The notes: generated by a model from the letters alone, not told the origin. 10,474 nt of DNA from JBEGTT01 sp041179245 (GCA_041179245.1 JBEGTT010000085.1:1-10474), one strand, 5' to 3'; positions 1-6,682 are shown, numbered from the stretch's first letter. Translations and numbers: made by a program.

Positions 1-165
1 GGCACATTTGCGCTGCTATCGATTTTTAGCGCGGTCACCAATATCCGATATTTCTATGCCACCAAAGATCCAGCCGCACTGAACCCGCTGCTAGGCGCCA
101 GCGCCCGCAGTGGTTTATTACTCGCCTTGTTGTTGACGCTTGGGTTATTGATGGAAACGTGGTGA
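1..165 (+). CDS. UbiA-family prenyltransferase, C-terminal fragment (probably MenA-like)
   Basis: Only the last 54 codons are present, open from base 1 to a TGA at 163-165. The translation runs from GTFALLSIFSAV to LLLTLGLLMETW. It has a hydrophobic helix, a short polar loop with NIRYF and DPAALNPLLGASAR, then a final hydrophobic helix. This layout and the loop resemble the C-terminus of UbiA-superfamily membrane prenyltransferases of the 1,4-dihydroxy-2-naphthoate prenyltransferase (MenA) type, which attach a polyprenyl tail to DHNA in menaquinone synthesis at the inner membrane. The catalytic Asp-rich motifs would lie upstream of the window and cannot be checked. The MenA reading is an inference, helped by a ubiE/menG-type methyltransferase 2.5 kb away. 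Another UbiA member is possible. The stop overlaps the next start (TGATG), suggesting translational coupling. Confidence 0.55.
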   Translation, partial: GTFALLSIFSAVTNIRYFYATKDPAALNPLLGASARSGLLLALLLTLGLLMETW

Positions 166-1004
166 TGGATATTTTGCTGCCATTGGGCCTAAGCCTAATC
201 ATGTTTTCGCTGGGGGTGAGTTTGCAGCCCGCCGATTTCCGTCGCGTGTTTTCCCAACCACGGGCCATTGGCATTGGGCTTTTTGTACAAATCATTTGCC
301 TCCCGCTGCTGGCTTTTGGTTTATTGAAAGTCTTTGGCGTCAGCGGTGAAATGGCCGTTGGCGTGATGATTCTTTCTGCCTGTCCTGGCGGAGTCAGTGC
401 AGGCTTGCTGACCCTGCTTGCTGGTGGCGAAACCGCGCTTTCCATTTCACTCACCGCCATCACCAGTCTTGGGGTTTTAATCACCCTGCCAGCAACGGTT
501 GGTCTAGCGCTCAGCCATTTTTCTGGAACCGAATCTGTATTACACATGCCCGTAATGCGGACCGGTGGCGGTGTGTTTTTGATGACCTTATTTCCGGTAC
601 TAATTGGGATGCTCTTCCGGCAGTTCAGAACAAATGTTGCCAAGCGGTTCGAGAAATCTTTAGCGCGACTGTCTACCTTCTTGTTTATTGCGATTGTGGT
701 AGCGACTTTCATTGCTCAACGGGAAGTCATCGTGGCCAATTTGCAGACGCTAGGCCCTTTGTTGCTGGTACTGAACGTGCTGATTATGGGACTAGGTTCA
801 ATGGCGGCCGCATTGAGTGGACTAGGCCGTCGGGTACAGATTGCCCTTGCGATGGAGTGTGGATTGCACAATGCCGCGCTGGGTATTTTTGTCGCCAATG
901 TGCTGATGCAAGTCCCCGCATTAGCGGCGCCCAGCGTGGTCTATGCGTTCCTGATGAATATCACGGCGATTGCGTTGGTATTGCACCAGAAAAAACGCGC
1001 TTAG
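165..1004 (+). CDS. BASS/SBF-family (bile acid:sodium symporter-like) transporter
   Basis: The product is 279 aa from the ATG at 165, which overlaps the preceding stop as TGATG; GTG codons at 159 and 162 are alternative starts. It is almost entirely hydrophobic with roughly nine membrane segments, as expected for the bile acid:Na+ symporter family. Family-typical features are an N-terminal MFSLGVSLQPADF (residues 13-25), the motif SACPGGVSAG (71-80) in the crossover region, and MECGLHNAALGIFVA near residue 230, matching the usual E-x-G-x-(Q/H)-N-x-x-L element. Members import organic anions such as bile acids, pantoate, pyruvate or other small acids. The sequence does not identify the substrate, and a bacterial homologue like this should not be read as a bile-acid importer. 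It is probably cotranscribed with the prenyltransferase upstream. It converges on norF with only 9 bp between the stops. Confidence 0.85.
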   Translation: MDILLPLGLSLIMFSLGVSLQPADFRRVFSQPRAIGIGLFVQIICLPLLAFGLLKVFGVSGEMAVGVMILSACPGGVSAGLLTLLAGGETALSISLTAITSLGVLITLPATVGLALSHFSGTESVLHMPVMRTGGGVFLMTLFPVLIGMLFRQFRTNVAKRFEKSLARLSTFLFIAIVVATFIAQREVIVANLQTLGPLLLVLNVLIMGLGSMAAALSGLGRRVQIALAMECGLHNAALGIFVANVLMQVPALAAPSVVYAFLMNITAIALVLHQKKRA

Positions 1005-1013
1005 CGGTGTCGC

Positions 1014-1298
1014 TTAGTTGTGTCGTTGCCCTAGCCAATAGGCAAATAAGATCAGGCTAATGACAAAAACCAACCAGCTGATAATGCCAAGTTTCCATTT
1101 TGTTGGTGCATGGCGCAATTCCATGTAGTCGTAAATAATCAAAAAACCTTTAACAAAAGCTAGCCCAAACATCGCCCAAACTGCGCGTGTACCATTGTTA
1201 TTAGTCATACCGCTTTCGCCAACCCAGTAAGTGGTTGCCGTCGCGATAATCAAAATTACCCAGACGCGGTTAGCGGTTGAATTCATCGTTGAATACAT
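1014..1298 (-). CDS. norF: NorF-like protein (prokaryotic cytochrome c oxidase subunit IV family)
   Basis: This is a 94-aa membrane protein. I chose the ATG at 1298, two bases after the norE stop, with a weak GAGAT ribosome binding site; the open frame extends to 1361 but that would overlap norE by 61 bp. Three hydrophobic segments are visible (about residues 12-27, 39-57 and 69-89). Between the first two is WVGESG, and between the last two is the strongly NorF-like YMELRHAPTKWK. NorF is a small accessory protein encoded with nitric oxide reductase in denitrifiers such as Paracoccus; its loss lowers NO reductase activity, but its biochemistry is unclear. Here it is the last gene of a minus-strand operon. 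norCB is not in the window, so it may serve a reductase encoded elsewhere or a different haem-copper oxidase. Confidence 0.72.
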   Translation of the reverse strand: MYSTMNSTANRVWVILIIATATTYWVGESGMTNNNGTRAVWAMFGLAFVKGFLIIYDYMELRHAPTKWKLGIISWLVFVISLILFAYWLGQRHN

Positions 1299-1300
1299 TT

Positions 1301-1891
1301 TTATCTCATTACGTAAATCAGCGGAAAAAGCACGATCCACAGTAAATCGACCATGTGCCAATAGGCAGCACTGCTTTCAAGGGTGTTGTGATTGTTTTTC
1401 CCGTACTCTCTTCGCCACGTTTTTGGTAGTACAACCCCGAGGAAAACGAGGCCGACGATGACATGCATAAAGTGGAAAAACGTCAGCGAAAAATAAAAGG
1501 TATAGAACGTGTTGGTGGATATATCTAGCCCAGCGGCAGATTTATCACCGTACTCCAACCATTTCACGCCAAGAAAAGCGAAGCCACAGGCCATTCCTGA
1601 CATTAACCAATAGGCCCCTTTGCGCGCTTGGTCATCCTTGACGGCGTGTACCGCTTTGACAACAAGCCAGCTCCCCGTAATTAACAGCACGGTGTTAATC
1701 GCTCCGGAGGTTAAATCAAGCGTCAGTTGGGACTCATTAAACAGAGCTACATTGCGTGCTCGGGCAAAGGCATACACCAGAAACAGCACTGCAAAGGTGG
1801 TTAGCTCACCGACGATAAAGACCCAAATAATCAGATCGCCAGGTAATCTTGGCTGATCCTTGGTTGGCCTATCCAGGTTTTGAACTATCAA
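1301..1891 (-). CDS. norE: NorE-like protein (cytochrome c oxidase subunit III family)
   Basis: An integral membrane protein of about 196 aa with five hydrophobic segments, lacking the first two helices of full-length CoxIII, as is usual for NorE. Diagnostic stretches are RLPGDLIIWVFIVGELTTF near the N-terminus, AFARAR after helix 1, VKWLEYG with the CoxIII-type glutamate, LTFFHFMHVIVG, and the C-terminal YWHMVDLLWIVLFPLIYV. NorE is an accessory factor for nitric oxide reductase in denitrifiers. The start is uncertain. An ATG at 1990 gives 229 aa but overlaps the outer-membrane protein gene by 85 bp and adds an atypical polar leader. The TTG at 1891, 14 bp after the upstream stop and preceded by AAAAGG, puts PGDL about 15 residues in, as in relatives, so I prefer it. 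No norB/norC is present in the window. Confidence 0.75.
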   Translation of the reverse strand: MIVQNLDRPTKDQPRLPGDLIIWVFIVGELTTFAVLFLVYAFARARNVALFNESQLTLDLTSGAINTVLLITGSWLVVKAVHAVKDDQARKGAYWLMSGMACGFAFLGVKWLEYGDKSAAGLDISTNTFYTFYFSLTFFHFMHVIVGLVFLGVVLPKTWRREYGKNNHNTLESSAAYWHMVDLLWIVLFPLIYVMR

Positions 1892-1905
1892 CTTGTTAAT
1901 GCCTT

Positions 1906-2739
1906 TTAGAAAAACGTTTCGCAATTCAAAGTGGCTGTGCTGGTTGATGTCCCTGTGCCGGTTTGGTTGCCATATTTGTTCTGCCACCATTCATATCCGA
2001 ATCCTACAAATAGGCTTTTTCTTCGAAGCCCTAGTGGTTGGCTAATATCGAACATGAGTGATGTCCTGAGCAGGGTTTCAGCAGCTGTCGGCTGGTTATT
2101 GAAGTCATTCCCTTTTGCCCCTAAGCGATTAAATAGCCCTTGAAAAACAGCAGGCGTATTGCCACCCGATACAGGGATTCCCCACATCGCACTTATCATC
2201 CAAGTGTTATCAAACTGCATGTTGGGATGCGGGGTATGGGGGATTCCTTTGTGGTTTTGCTCTTGATAACTGAGTAAACCAACATCCAAAAATCCGGGGA
2301 CGTCGAACTTGATGACAGGCCCGGCAACCAAAGCTCGTTTTTGAGGAGCAAACTGGGTATTTTTGTCGGTGAGGTCTGCGCCTACCGTAAACGCCAAATC
2401 GCGAATTGGCCCAATCGATATGGGTTCGTCGAGAACTTTCCCTGCAGGCAGTTGATAGCGGTAAAAAGCTAAGTATTCTCGGGCGCCCTGCGTGCTGTTT
2501 TTTGCCGGGTCTTGCCCGTCAGAATAACGCCCTTCCAGCGACAAAAAATGGATACCTGAGTCACTATTCCTGAGATGCGTCAGGGTCACAATATTTTTGG
2601 TGATGTCATCAGGCCGAGAGGGTTCGGTGAAATGACTGCCATAACGATAGGCTAGGCTGGTATCGCTGAAGGTTTCCGCATGAGAGGCTTGCGCCCAGCC
2701 TAGTGATGCCAAAACAGCAAGATGTATCAGTAATTTCAT
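1906..2739 (-). CDS. Outer-membrane beta-barrel protein, Tsx/nucleoside-channel-like
   Basis: The product is 277 aa from the ATG at 2739, which overlaps the methyltransferase stop as ATGA; the longer frame to 2796 is unlikely. A clear Sec signal peptide begins MKLLIHLAVLASLGWA and probably ends at ASHA before ETF. The mature part has alternating polar/hydrophobic stretches with aromatic strand ends (SLAYRYGSHF, HFLSLEGRYSDG, EYLAFYRYQL, FVGFGYEWWQNKYGN) and finishes in Phe-Phe, as expected for a Bam-assembled barrel. The layout resembles Tsx-like (nucleoside-specific channel) proteins, including the GYEWW-x-NKYGN strand near the end. The substrate is unknown, and Tsx resemblance does not prove nucleoside transport. 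Sitting between a quinone methyltransferase and norEF, it is probably made under low oxygen, perhaps passing a small solute into the periplasm. The family assignment is moderate; the barrel call is firmer. Confidence 0.7.
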   Translation of the reverse strand: MKLLIHLAVLASLGWAQASHAETFSDTSLAYRYGSHFTEPSRPDDITKNIVTLTHLRNSDSGIHFLSLEGRYSDGQDPAKNSTQGAREYLAFYRYQLPAGKVLDEPISIGPIRDLAFTVGADLTDKNTQFAPQKRALVAGPVIKFDVPGFLDVGLLSYQEQNHKGIPHTPHPNMQFDNTWMISAMWGIPVSGGNTPAVFQGLFNRLGAKGNDFNNQPTAAETLLRTSLMFDISQPLGLRRKSLFVGFGYEWWQNKYGNQTGTGTSTSTATLNCETFF

Positions 2740-3485
2740 AGCGAATGTTTCTTTCCGAAATGCAGACTGGCGATACCAAAGGAGAGATTTTCCCAACCAA
2801 CCCCTGAAAACCCAGCCGATTCAATTAAATCGGCAAACGTTTGTTGGTCTGGGAAGCGACGGATGGATTCCACCAGATATTGATAAGCCACGGGTTGTCG
2901 AGCGACGGCGGCGCCGAGCCGAGGAATGACTAAGCAAGAATACAGATCATAAAAAGGGGCTAACCACCGTTGAGGCCTTGAAAACTCAAGGCAAACAAAT
3001 TGACCAGAAGGTTTCAGTACACGATGAATTTCAGCTAATGCGGTGCTCAAGCTGGTTGTATTTCGCAGCCCAAAAGAAACGGTGAGGAGATCCACGCTGT
3101 TGGTTGCAAAAGGTAAGGATTCCGCTTCACCGGCTAACCAGTTTAGTTTGATGTGGCTGTGAGCCATCTTTTTCCGGCCTTCGGCCATCATGGACAAACT
3201 GGGATCACACACAGTGACGGTTCGCCCTTCCCCTACCAACAACCGTGCCACATCTCCTGTGCCACCGGCCAAATCGACAGCATGTCCAGACCAGTTCGAA
3301 CAAAATGCTCGCAGCCGGCGCTTCCACCATCGATGAATACCGAAACTCATCAAATCATTCAGGAGGTCATAGCGGGGGGCAACCGCCTCAAAAACGAGCC
3401 GAATGCGGCTGCGGCGCTCATCCTCTTTAACGTTCAGGGAACCGAAGCTGGTATCTAGTGAAGATGTGGTTTTTTGGGGCATCAT
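2736..3485 (-). CDS. ubiE: UbiE/MenG-type quinone C-methyltransferase
   Basis: A 249-aa class I SAM-dependent methyltransferase (248 if the second ATG at 3482 is used). UbiE/MenG hallmarks are visible in order: FG (14-15), VFEAVAPRYDLLNDLMSFGIHRWWK (31-55; matches the family signature), the SAM-binding glycine loop DLAGGTGD (71-78), an acidic residue after strand 2 (D93), a VSFGLRNTT motif, LKPSGQFVCLEFSRP, and a C-terminal LSFGIASLHFGKK. The enzyme methylates demethylmenaquinone to menaquinone and, in bifunctional UbiE, also an ubiquinone precursor; I cannot tell whether this copy does both. It heads a four-gene operon with the outer-membrane protein, norE and norF and lies behind an FNR-type box. 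That favours a role in anaerobic quinone supply, possibly alongside a second housekeeping ubiE. No strong Shine-Dalgarno sequence precedes the start. Confidence 0.87.
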   Translation of the reverse strand: MMPQKTTSSLDTSFGSLNVKEDERRSRIRLVFEAVAPRYDLLNDLMSFGIHRWWKRRLRAFCSNWSGHAVDLAGGTGDVARLLVGEGRTVTVCDPSLSMMAEGRKKMAHSHIKLNWLAGEAESLPFATNSVDLLTVSFGLRNTTSLSTALAEIHRVLKPSGQFVCLEFSRPQRWLAPFYDLYSCLVIPRLGAAVARQPVAYQYLVESIRRFPDQQTFADLIESAGFSGVGWENLSFGIASLHFGKKHSL

Positions 3486-3527
3486 GATTTAAGTGGGGCA
3501 GTTTATGCAGCGATGTGGCTAAAGTCA

Positions 3528-3541
3528 TTGATGCGCATCAT
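3528..3541 (-). promoter_or_regulatory. FNR/ANR/DNR-type binding site upstream of the ubiE-norEF operon
   Basis: The plus strand reads TTGATGCGCATCAT, matching the FNR-family consensus TTGAT-N4-ATCAA at nine of ten defined positions; the core TGATGCGCATCA is a perfect 12-bp palindrome. Its centre is about 50 bp upstream of the first ATG of the minus-strand operon. A weak -10-like TAAACT (minus strand, 3505-3500) would place the start of transcription near 3493, giving a class II position of -41.5 but a very short leader. FNR/ANR would imply oxygen control and DNR/NnrR nitric oxide control; the site alone cannot separate them. It also lies just past the narL stop, so read-through from narXL is possible. 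Confidence 0.6.
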
Positions 3542-3566
3542 GATGTTCTAGGTTGCTCAATGAGGG

Positions 3567-4244
3567 CTAAGAAAGCTGGTTCGATACTGCCCAGACGGCG
3601 GCTTCAACGCGGGATCGGAATTTGAGTTTTTTCAACAAATTTCGGATGTGTACCTTAACTGTACTTTCCATGATGTCGAGTTCGCGGGCGATCAGTTTAT
3701 TTGATTTGCCAGCGGCGAGATATTTGAGGATGCACAGTTCTCGTTCGGTCAGTGAGGCTTGAGAGCGTTTTTCGCTCAAGCTTTCTTTGCGCAGCGCCGA
3801 GGCTAGCAGACCAATCAACTCTGGGCTAATCGCATCTTGCCCTTCCATCGCGTTGCGCAGGAGTTGCAGCATTTCTTCCGGGTCAGTGTCTTTCAGGATG
3901 TAACCATCTGAACCCGCGCGAATAGCGGCGACTAAGTCCTGGGCGGCATTGGACACCGTTAAAATAATGATTCGCGCTGCCACGTCAGCATCCCGCATGA
4001 GTTGCAGGGTTTCAAGCCCATTCAGGCCCTTCATATTCAGGTCGAGCAGAATCAAATCAGGGTCGAGTGATTTTGCAAGAAGGAGTCCTTCTTCGCCGCT
4101 GGCGGCTTCACCGACCACTTCAAAATTAGGTTCAAGCGCTAACAGTTGGCATACGCCACGACGAAATAGGGGATGATCATCGATCACCAAAACACGATGC
4201 GTGGGAGGTGTTAGGGGCGAGGAAATTACCGGTGTTGGTGGCAT
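3567..4244 (-). CDS. narL: NarL-type nitrate/nitrite response regulator
   Basis: The product is 225 aa. The receiver domain (about residues 17-135) has the acidic pair D22-D23, phospho-acceptor D68 in LILLDLNMKG, T96 and the conserved K118 in GYILKD. After a linker comes a LuxR-type helix-turn-helix (about 164-220): LTERELCILKYLAAGKSNK, then IARELDIMESTVKVHIRN and SRVEAAVWA, very close to E. coli NarL. Phosphorylated NarL binds TACYYMT heptamers and turns on nitrate respiration genes while repressing alternatives. The start follows the narX stop by 7 bp. Its ribosome binding site AGGA (4253-4250, 5-bp spacing) overlaps that stop codon, indicating an operon with coupled translation. The 12-residue polar, proline-rich N-terminal tail is longer than usual. 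Confidence 0.92.
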   Translation of the reverse strand: MPPTPVISSPLTPPTHRVLVIDDHPLFRRGVCQLLALEPNFEVVGEAASGEEGLLLAKSLDPDLILLDLNMKGLNGLETLQLMRDADVAARIIILTVSNAAQDLVAAIRAGSDGYILKDTDPEEMLQLLRNAMEGQDAISPELIGLLASALRKESLSEKRSQASLTERELCILKYLAAGKSNKLIARELDIMESTVKVHIRNLLKKLKFRSRVEAAVWAVSNQLS

Positions 4245-4251
4245 GGTGATC

Positions 4252-6135
4252 CTAAGCAGGATTGGATTGACTAAATTGTTGCGGTTTGAAGGTTAGGCAG
4301 ACTTCCATCCCTTGTGTAGGCGCAGGACCAAAAATGATCTCCCCATCCAAAATCATCGCTCGGTCGCGCATGATAATCAGCCCGTAATGATTGCGGGGCG
4401 GGGTGTTGGGATTAAAGCCGCGGCCATTATCCCGAACCGAAACGCGCACTTGGCGTTGCTCATCGAGCTTGATCGAAATTTCCGCTGCCGTGGCTTTGGC
4501 ATGTTTTTCAATATTGGCTAGAGCTTCGCGGATGATCCGAATGACGTGCATTTCTTCATTACCACTCAGCACAATGCCGGCCAGTTGGTTGTCAACGGTG
4601 ATGGTGAACCCACATTTTCGGGAAAACTCTTCAACCGTTTCTTGTAAAGCTGAGTTGAACCCACGTTCGTCGATCCGTAGGCGAAAGGTGGTAATTAACT
4701 CGCGAAGTTCGCGGTAAGCGGCGTTTAGGCCCATTTTGAGTTCTGCCGCCACTAACCGCGCTTCACCTTCGTTATGCAACTGTTTTTCGAGTCGAGTGAC
4801 TTGAATATTTAGGTAGCTGAGCGATTGAGCAATGGAGTCGTGCAGTTCACGCGCAATCACCGAGCGTTCTTCGAGTACAGCCAGCCGGTGACGTTCTTCT
4901 GCACGCCGCATATTGCTCAACGCGTTGGCGATATGCCGCCCCACGGTTTCGATGATGAGTTGTTTTTCGCGGGGTAGATCATCATTTTTAACCACCACCG
5001 GAAAGGTGCCACGCAGGCCTGATTGCAAATGGTCATGGCTCCCTACCGGAAAAAACCGGACACGCAAGCCTTCAGCAGTGGCGAGTGGTGGCGCTTCGGC
5101 CGGGTTTTGGGTGTGTTGAAAACAGACTTCGCATTCCTGTTTACCGCAGAGTTGAACCAGTTCTTCTTGGGTAAGATTGCTCAACACGCGTTGGGCAGGT
5201 AATTGGCCGTTTTCGCTGATGCACAGCATGCTGTGCCCCAGTTCCAGAGCGTCTTCAATATCGCGCATGACTTTCTGGATGACGTCGAGACTTAAATCGG
5301 CAGAGGAAAGTTGTTGGCTGGTACGGTAAAGCAACTCTAAGGATTGATTGGTGCGCGTTAGCGCTTTGGTTTTTTCATCAACCATTCCTTCTAGGTTGCC
5401 GTACATCCGCGAAATTTCGTCCATCATGGCGTTAAAGGCTTGACCGAGTGATCCCAGTTCGTCGTGGCCGGTATGTTGAACCCGTGCTGTAAATGAACCG
5501 CCAGTAATGGTGCGAGCGGCTTTCAACAGTTCTGCTAATGGTTTGACGAGCTGCTGACGGAGCATCCAGATGGTGACGACGCTGATGAATAAGCTGATGG
5601 CCAGTAGAGCAAACTGGGTGGCGCGTAGAAACCGAATGCGTTTTTCCAAATCTTGCTCAATGAGTAGAACGACTTCATCAATCTGGCTGACAAAAACGGG
5701 AATGTCTTGGGCTAGCTGAGTTGCGGCTTCGGATTGCTTAGGGCTAATTGGGTCAATGGCAGTTTGCGCAAGCGGGCGAATGACCTCCTGCCAATGTTGT
5801 CGTATCAGCCGCAGACTTTGGGTGACTTCGATGTGCGGGGGCTGCCCGGTGAGGCGTTCCAATAGGGACAAGCGATGTTCAAATTGATCCATCGTCGTCG
5901 GCGTTTGCGGGTGTTTAGCGGGCTGTTGAATTTCACTTAGCAGCCGAAAACTCATCATTCTTAACGAACCAGAAACGTTAATGGCACTGGCTTTACCGCT
6001 GCTGCTATCGGCGATGACCGTCGACATGACGATGGAAATAAACGACACCATCGCTAGAAAACCCATCGTTAGTCCCAATCGGACCAAGACAGAACCTCGA
6101 ACGGTATTCAAAATGTTTTGCGGCAGACTGGGCAT
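4252..6135 (-). CDS. narX: NarX-type nitrate/nitrite sensor histidine kinase
   Basis: A 627-aa inner-membrane kinase. Domains in order: TM1 (about 17-41); periplasmic sensor with a P-box, AINVSGSLRMMSFRL (51-65), whose R59 corresponds to the nitrate-binding arginine of E. coli NarX; TM2 (about 174-192); HAMP (about 193-245, with PLAELLKAARTI and DELGSLGQAFNAMMDEI); coiled-coil signalling helix (about 245-275); a GAF-like central module (about 276-408) with cysteines 305, 330, 335 and 338; and an HPK7-type transmitter. The transmitter has phospho-accepting H432 in IARELHDSIAQSL, the N-box REALANIEKHA (N541) and the G-box RDNGRGF (569-574). It phosphorylates NarL, encoded 7 bp downstream, in response to nitrate/nitrite. 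The intact P-box favours NarX or NarQ over an unrelated kinase; the cysteines and the NarL partner favour NarX. The start at 6135 has only a weak ribosome binding site. Confidence 0.92.
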   Translation of the reverse strand: MPSLPQNILNTVRGSVLVRLGLTMGFLAMVSFISIVMSTVIADSSSGKASAINVSGSLRMMSFRLLSEIQQPAKHPQTPTTMDQFEHRLSLLERLTGQPPHIEVTQSLRLIRQHWQEVIRPLAQTAIDPISPKQSEAATQLAQDIPVFVSQIDEVVLLIEQDLEKRIRFLRATQFALLAISLFISVVTIWMLRQQLVKPLAELLKAARTITGGSFTARVQHTGHDELGSLGQAFNAMMDEISRMYGNLEGMVDEKTKALTRTNQSLELLYRTSQQLSSADLSLDVIQKVMRDIEDALELGHSMLCISENGQLPAQRVLSNLTQEELVQLCGKQECEVCFQHTQNPAEAPPLATAEGLRVRFFPVGSHDHLQSGLRGTFPVVVKNDDLPREKQLIIETVGRHIANALSNMRRAEERHRLAVLEERSVIARELHDSIAQSLSYLNIQVTRLEKQLHNEGEARLVAAELKMGLNAAYRELRELITTFRLRIDERGFNSALQETVEEFSRKCGFTITVDNQLAGIVLSGNEEMHVIRIIREALANIEKHAKATAAEISIKLDEQRQVRVSVRDNGRGFNPNTPPRNHYGLIIMRDRAMILDGEIIFGPAPTQGMEVCLTFKPQQFSQSNPA

Positions 6136-6352
6136 GGCGAAGACAACATCCTTTGTGGCTAACTACCACCAATGTGTTGGAACAGGTTGTGATGCTTGAT
6201 TTGGGTATTGGCTACTGCGGTAACCGGCTGATTATGTGGGATTTCAACATGCACTTGCGACAATACCAATACCTCTAAGGGCGTAGATCGGCGAAGTTTG
6301 GTGAACTCGTTTGGACGACGCTGGCTTTTGGTCAATTCGCTGTACTCCTATC
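6136..6352. promoter_or_regulatory. Divergent intergenic region between narX and the napF-moa operon
   Basis: These 217 bp separate two divergent transcription units and must carry the narXL promoter; they probably also carry the promoter of the molybdenum-cofactor operon. I see no convincing -35/-10 pair, no complete FNR box (only half-sites such as TTGAT near 6198), no long open frame of its own and no structured RNA such as a Moco riboswitch, although that last point cannot be excluded by eye. NarL-like heptamers inside it are listed separately. Confidence 0.5.
6264..6276 (+). promoter_or_regulatory. Possible tandem NarL heptamers
   Basis: TACCAAT (6264-6270) and TACCTCT (6270-6276) share one base. 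The second fits the NarL consensus TACYYMT fully and the first fits six of seven positions. A further full match, TACTCCT, occurs at 6343-6349 just before the napF start. Heptamers of this degeneracy arise often by chance, so their placement between narXL and a nitrate-linked operon is the main support. Confidence 0.3.
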
Positions 6353-6682
6353 ATGCCACTGATGAGCCATTCAAACGATCCAGATTCCCCTTTGCCCAAT
6401 GCTTTTCAGAATGCCCGGCGCAATTTTTTACGCGGGAATTTTCGGGAGTGCACCGCTAAGCCACAATCGGTAGCGCAACTTGTGGTTTTTGAAGAGCATT
6501 GTTTGGCGTTGCAGGGGGTGGTCTGCCAAACCTGCGCTGATCGTTGTGAGGTGTCAGCGATTCAATTTGCGCCGCAGCTTGGGAGCGTTGCGATACCGGT
6601 TTTAATCAGCGAGCGCTGCACGGGTTGTGGCGATTGTCGAACGGATTGCCCGACCCAAGCGGTGCAGTTTGTTCTGCGTTGA
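6353..6682 (+). CDS. Compact NapF-like 4Fe-4S ferredoxin-type protein
   Basis: A 109-aa protein from the ATG at 6353; the ATG at 6362 (106 aa) is equally possible, and neither has a clear ribosome binding site. Residues 22-32, RRNFLRGNFRE, match the arginine-rich start of NapF. The C-terminal half then aligns with the second half of NapF: C50 with CLALQGVVCQTCADRCE (C58, C61, C65), and CTGCGDCRTDCP (C89, C92, C95, C99). This is enough for two [4Fe-4S] clusters. The first cluster region of full-length NapF (about 160 aa) is missing. NapF is a cytoplasmic iron-sulfur protein that interacts with the Nap nitrate reductase catalytic subunit before export; by analogy this one may aid assembly or electron supply to a molybdoenzyme. 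It leads the Moco operon, 55 bp before moaC, and faces narXL. It could equally be a separate short ferredoxin family. Confidence 0.7.
   Translation: MPLMSHSNDPDSPLPNAFQNARRNFLRGNFRECTAKPQSVAQLVVFEEHCLALQGVVCQTCADRCEVSAIQFAPQLGSVAIPVLISERCTGCGDCRTDCPTQAVQFVLR

Noticed and set aside
35..712. 225-aa open frame on the minus strand opposite the prenyltransferase end and BASS gene
   Set aside because: Composition is typical of an antisense shadow (rich in Pro, Ser, Thr and Arg, no domain) and it lies fully over well-supported plus-strand coding sequence.
1000..1040. Possible terminator at the convergent BASS/norF junction (AGCG-GTGT-CGCT)
   Set aside because: The stem is only four base pairs with no following T-run on either strand, too weak to call.
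2740..2796. Longer start for the outer-membrane protein
   Set aside because: It would place 19 polar residues before an obvious signal peptide and overlap the methyltransferase by 61 bp; the ATG at 2739 gives a clean ATGA junction.
6374..6448. Twin-arginine export signal in the NapF-like protein (RRNFL)
   Set aside because: There is no hydrophobic segment after the arginine pair, and the same motif occurs in cytoplasmic NapF.
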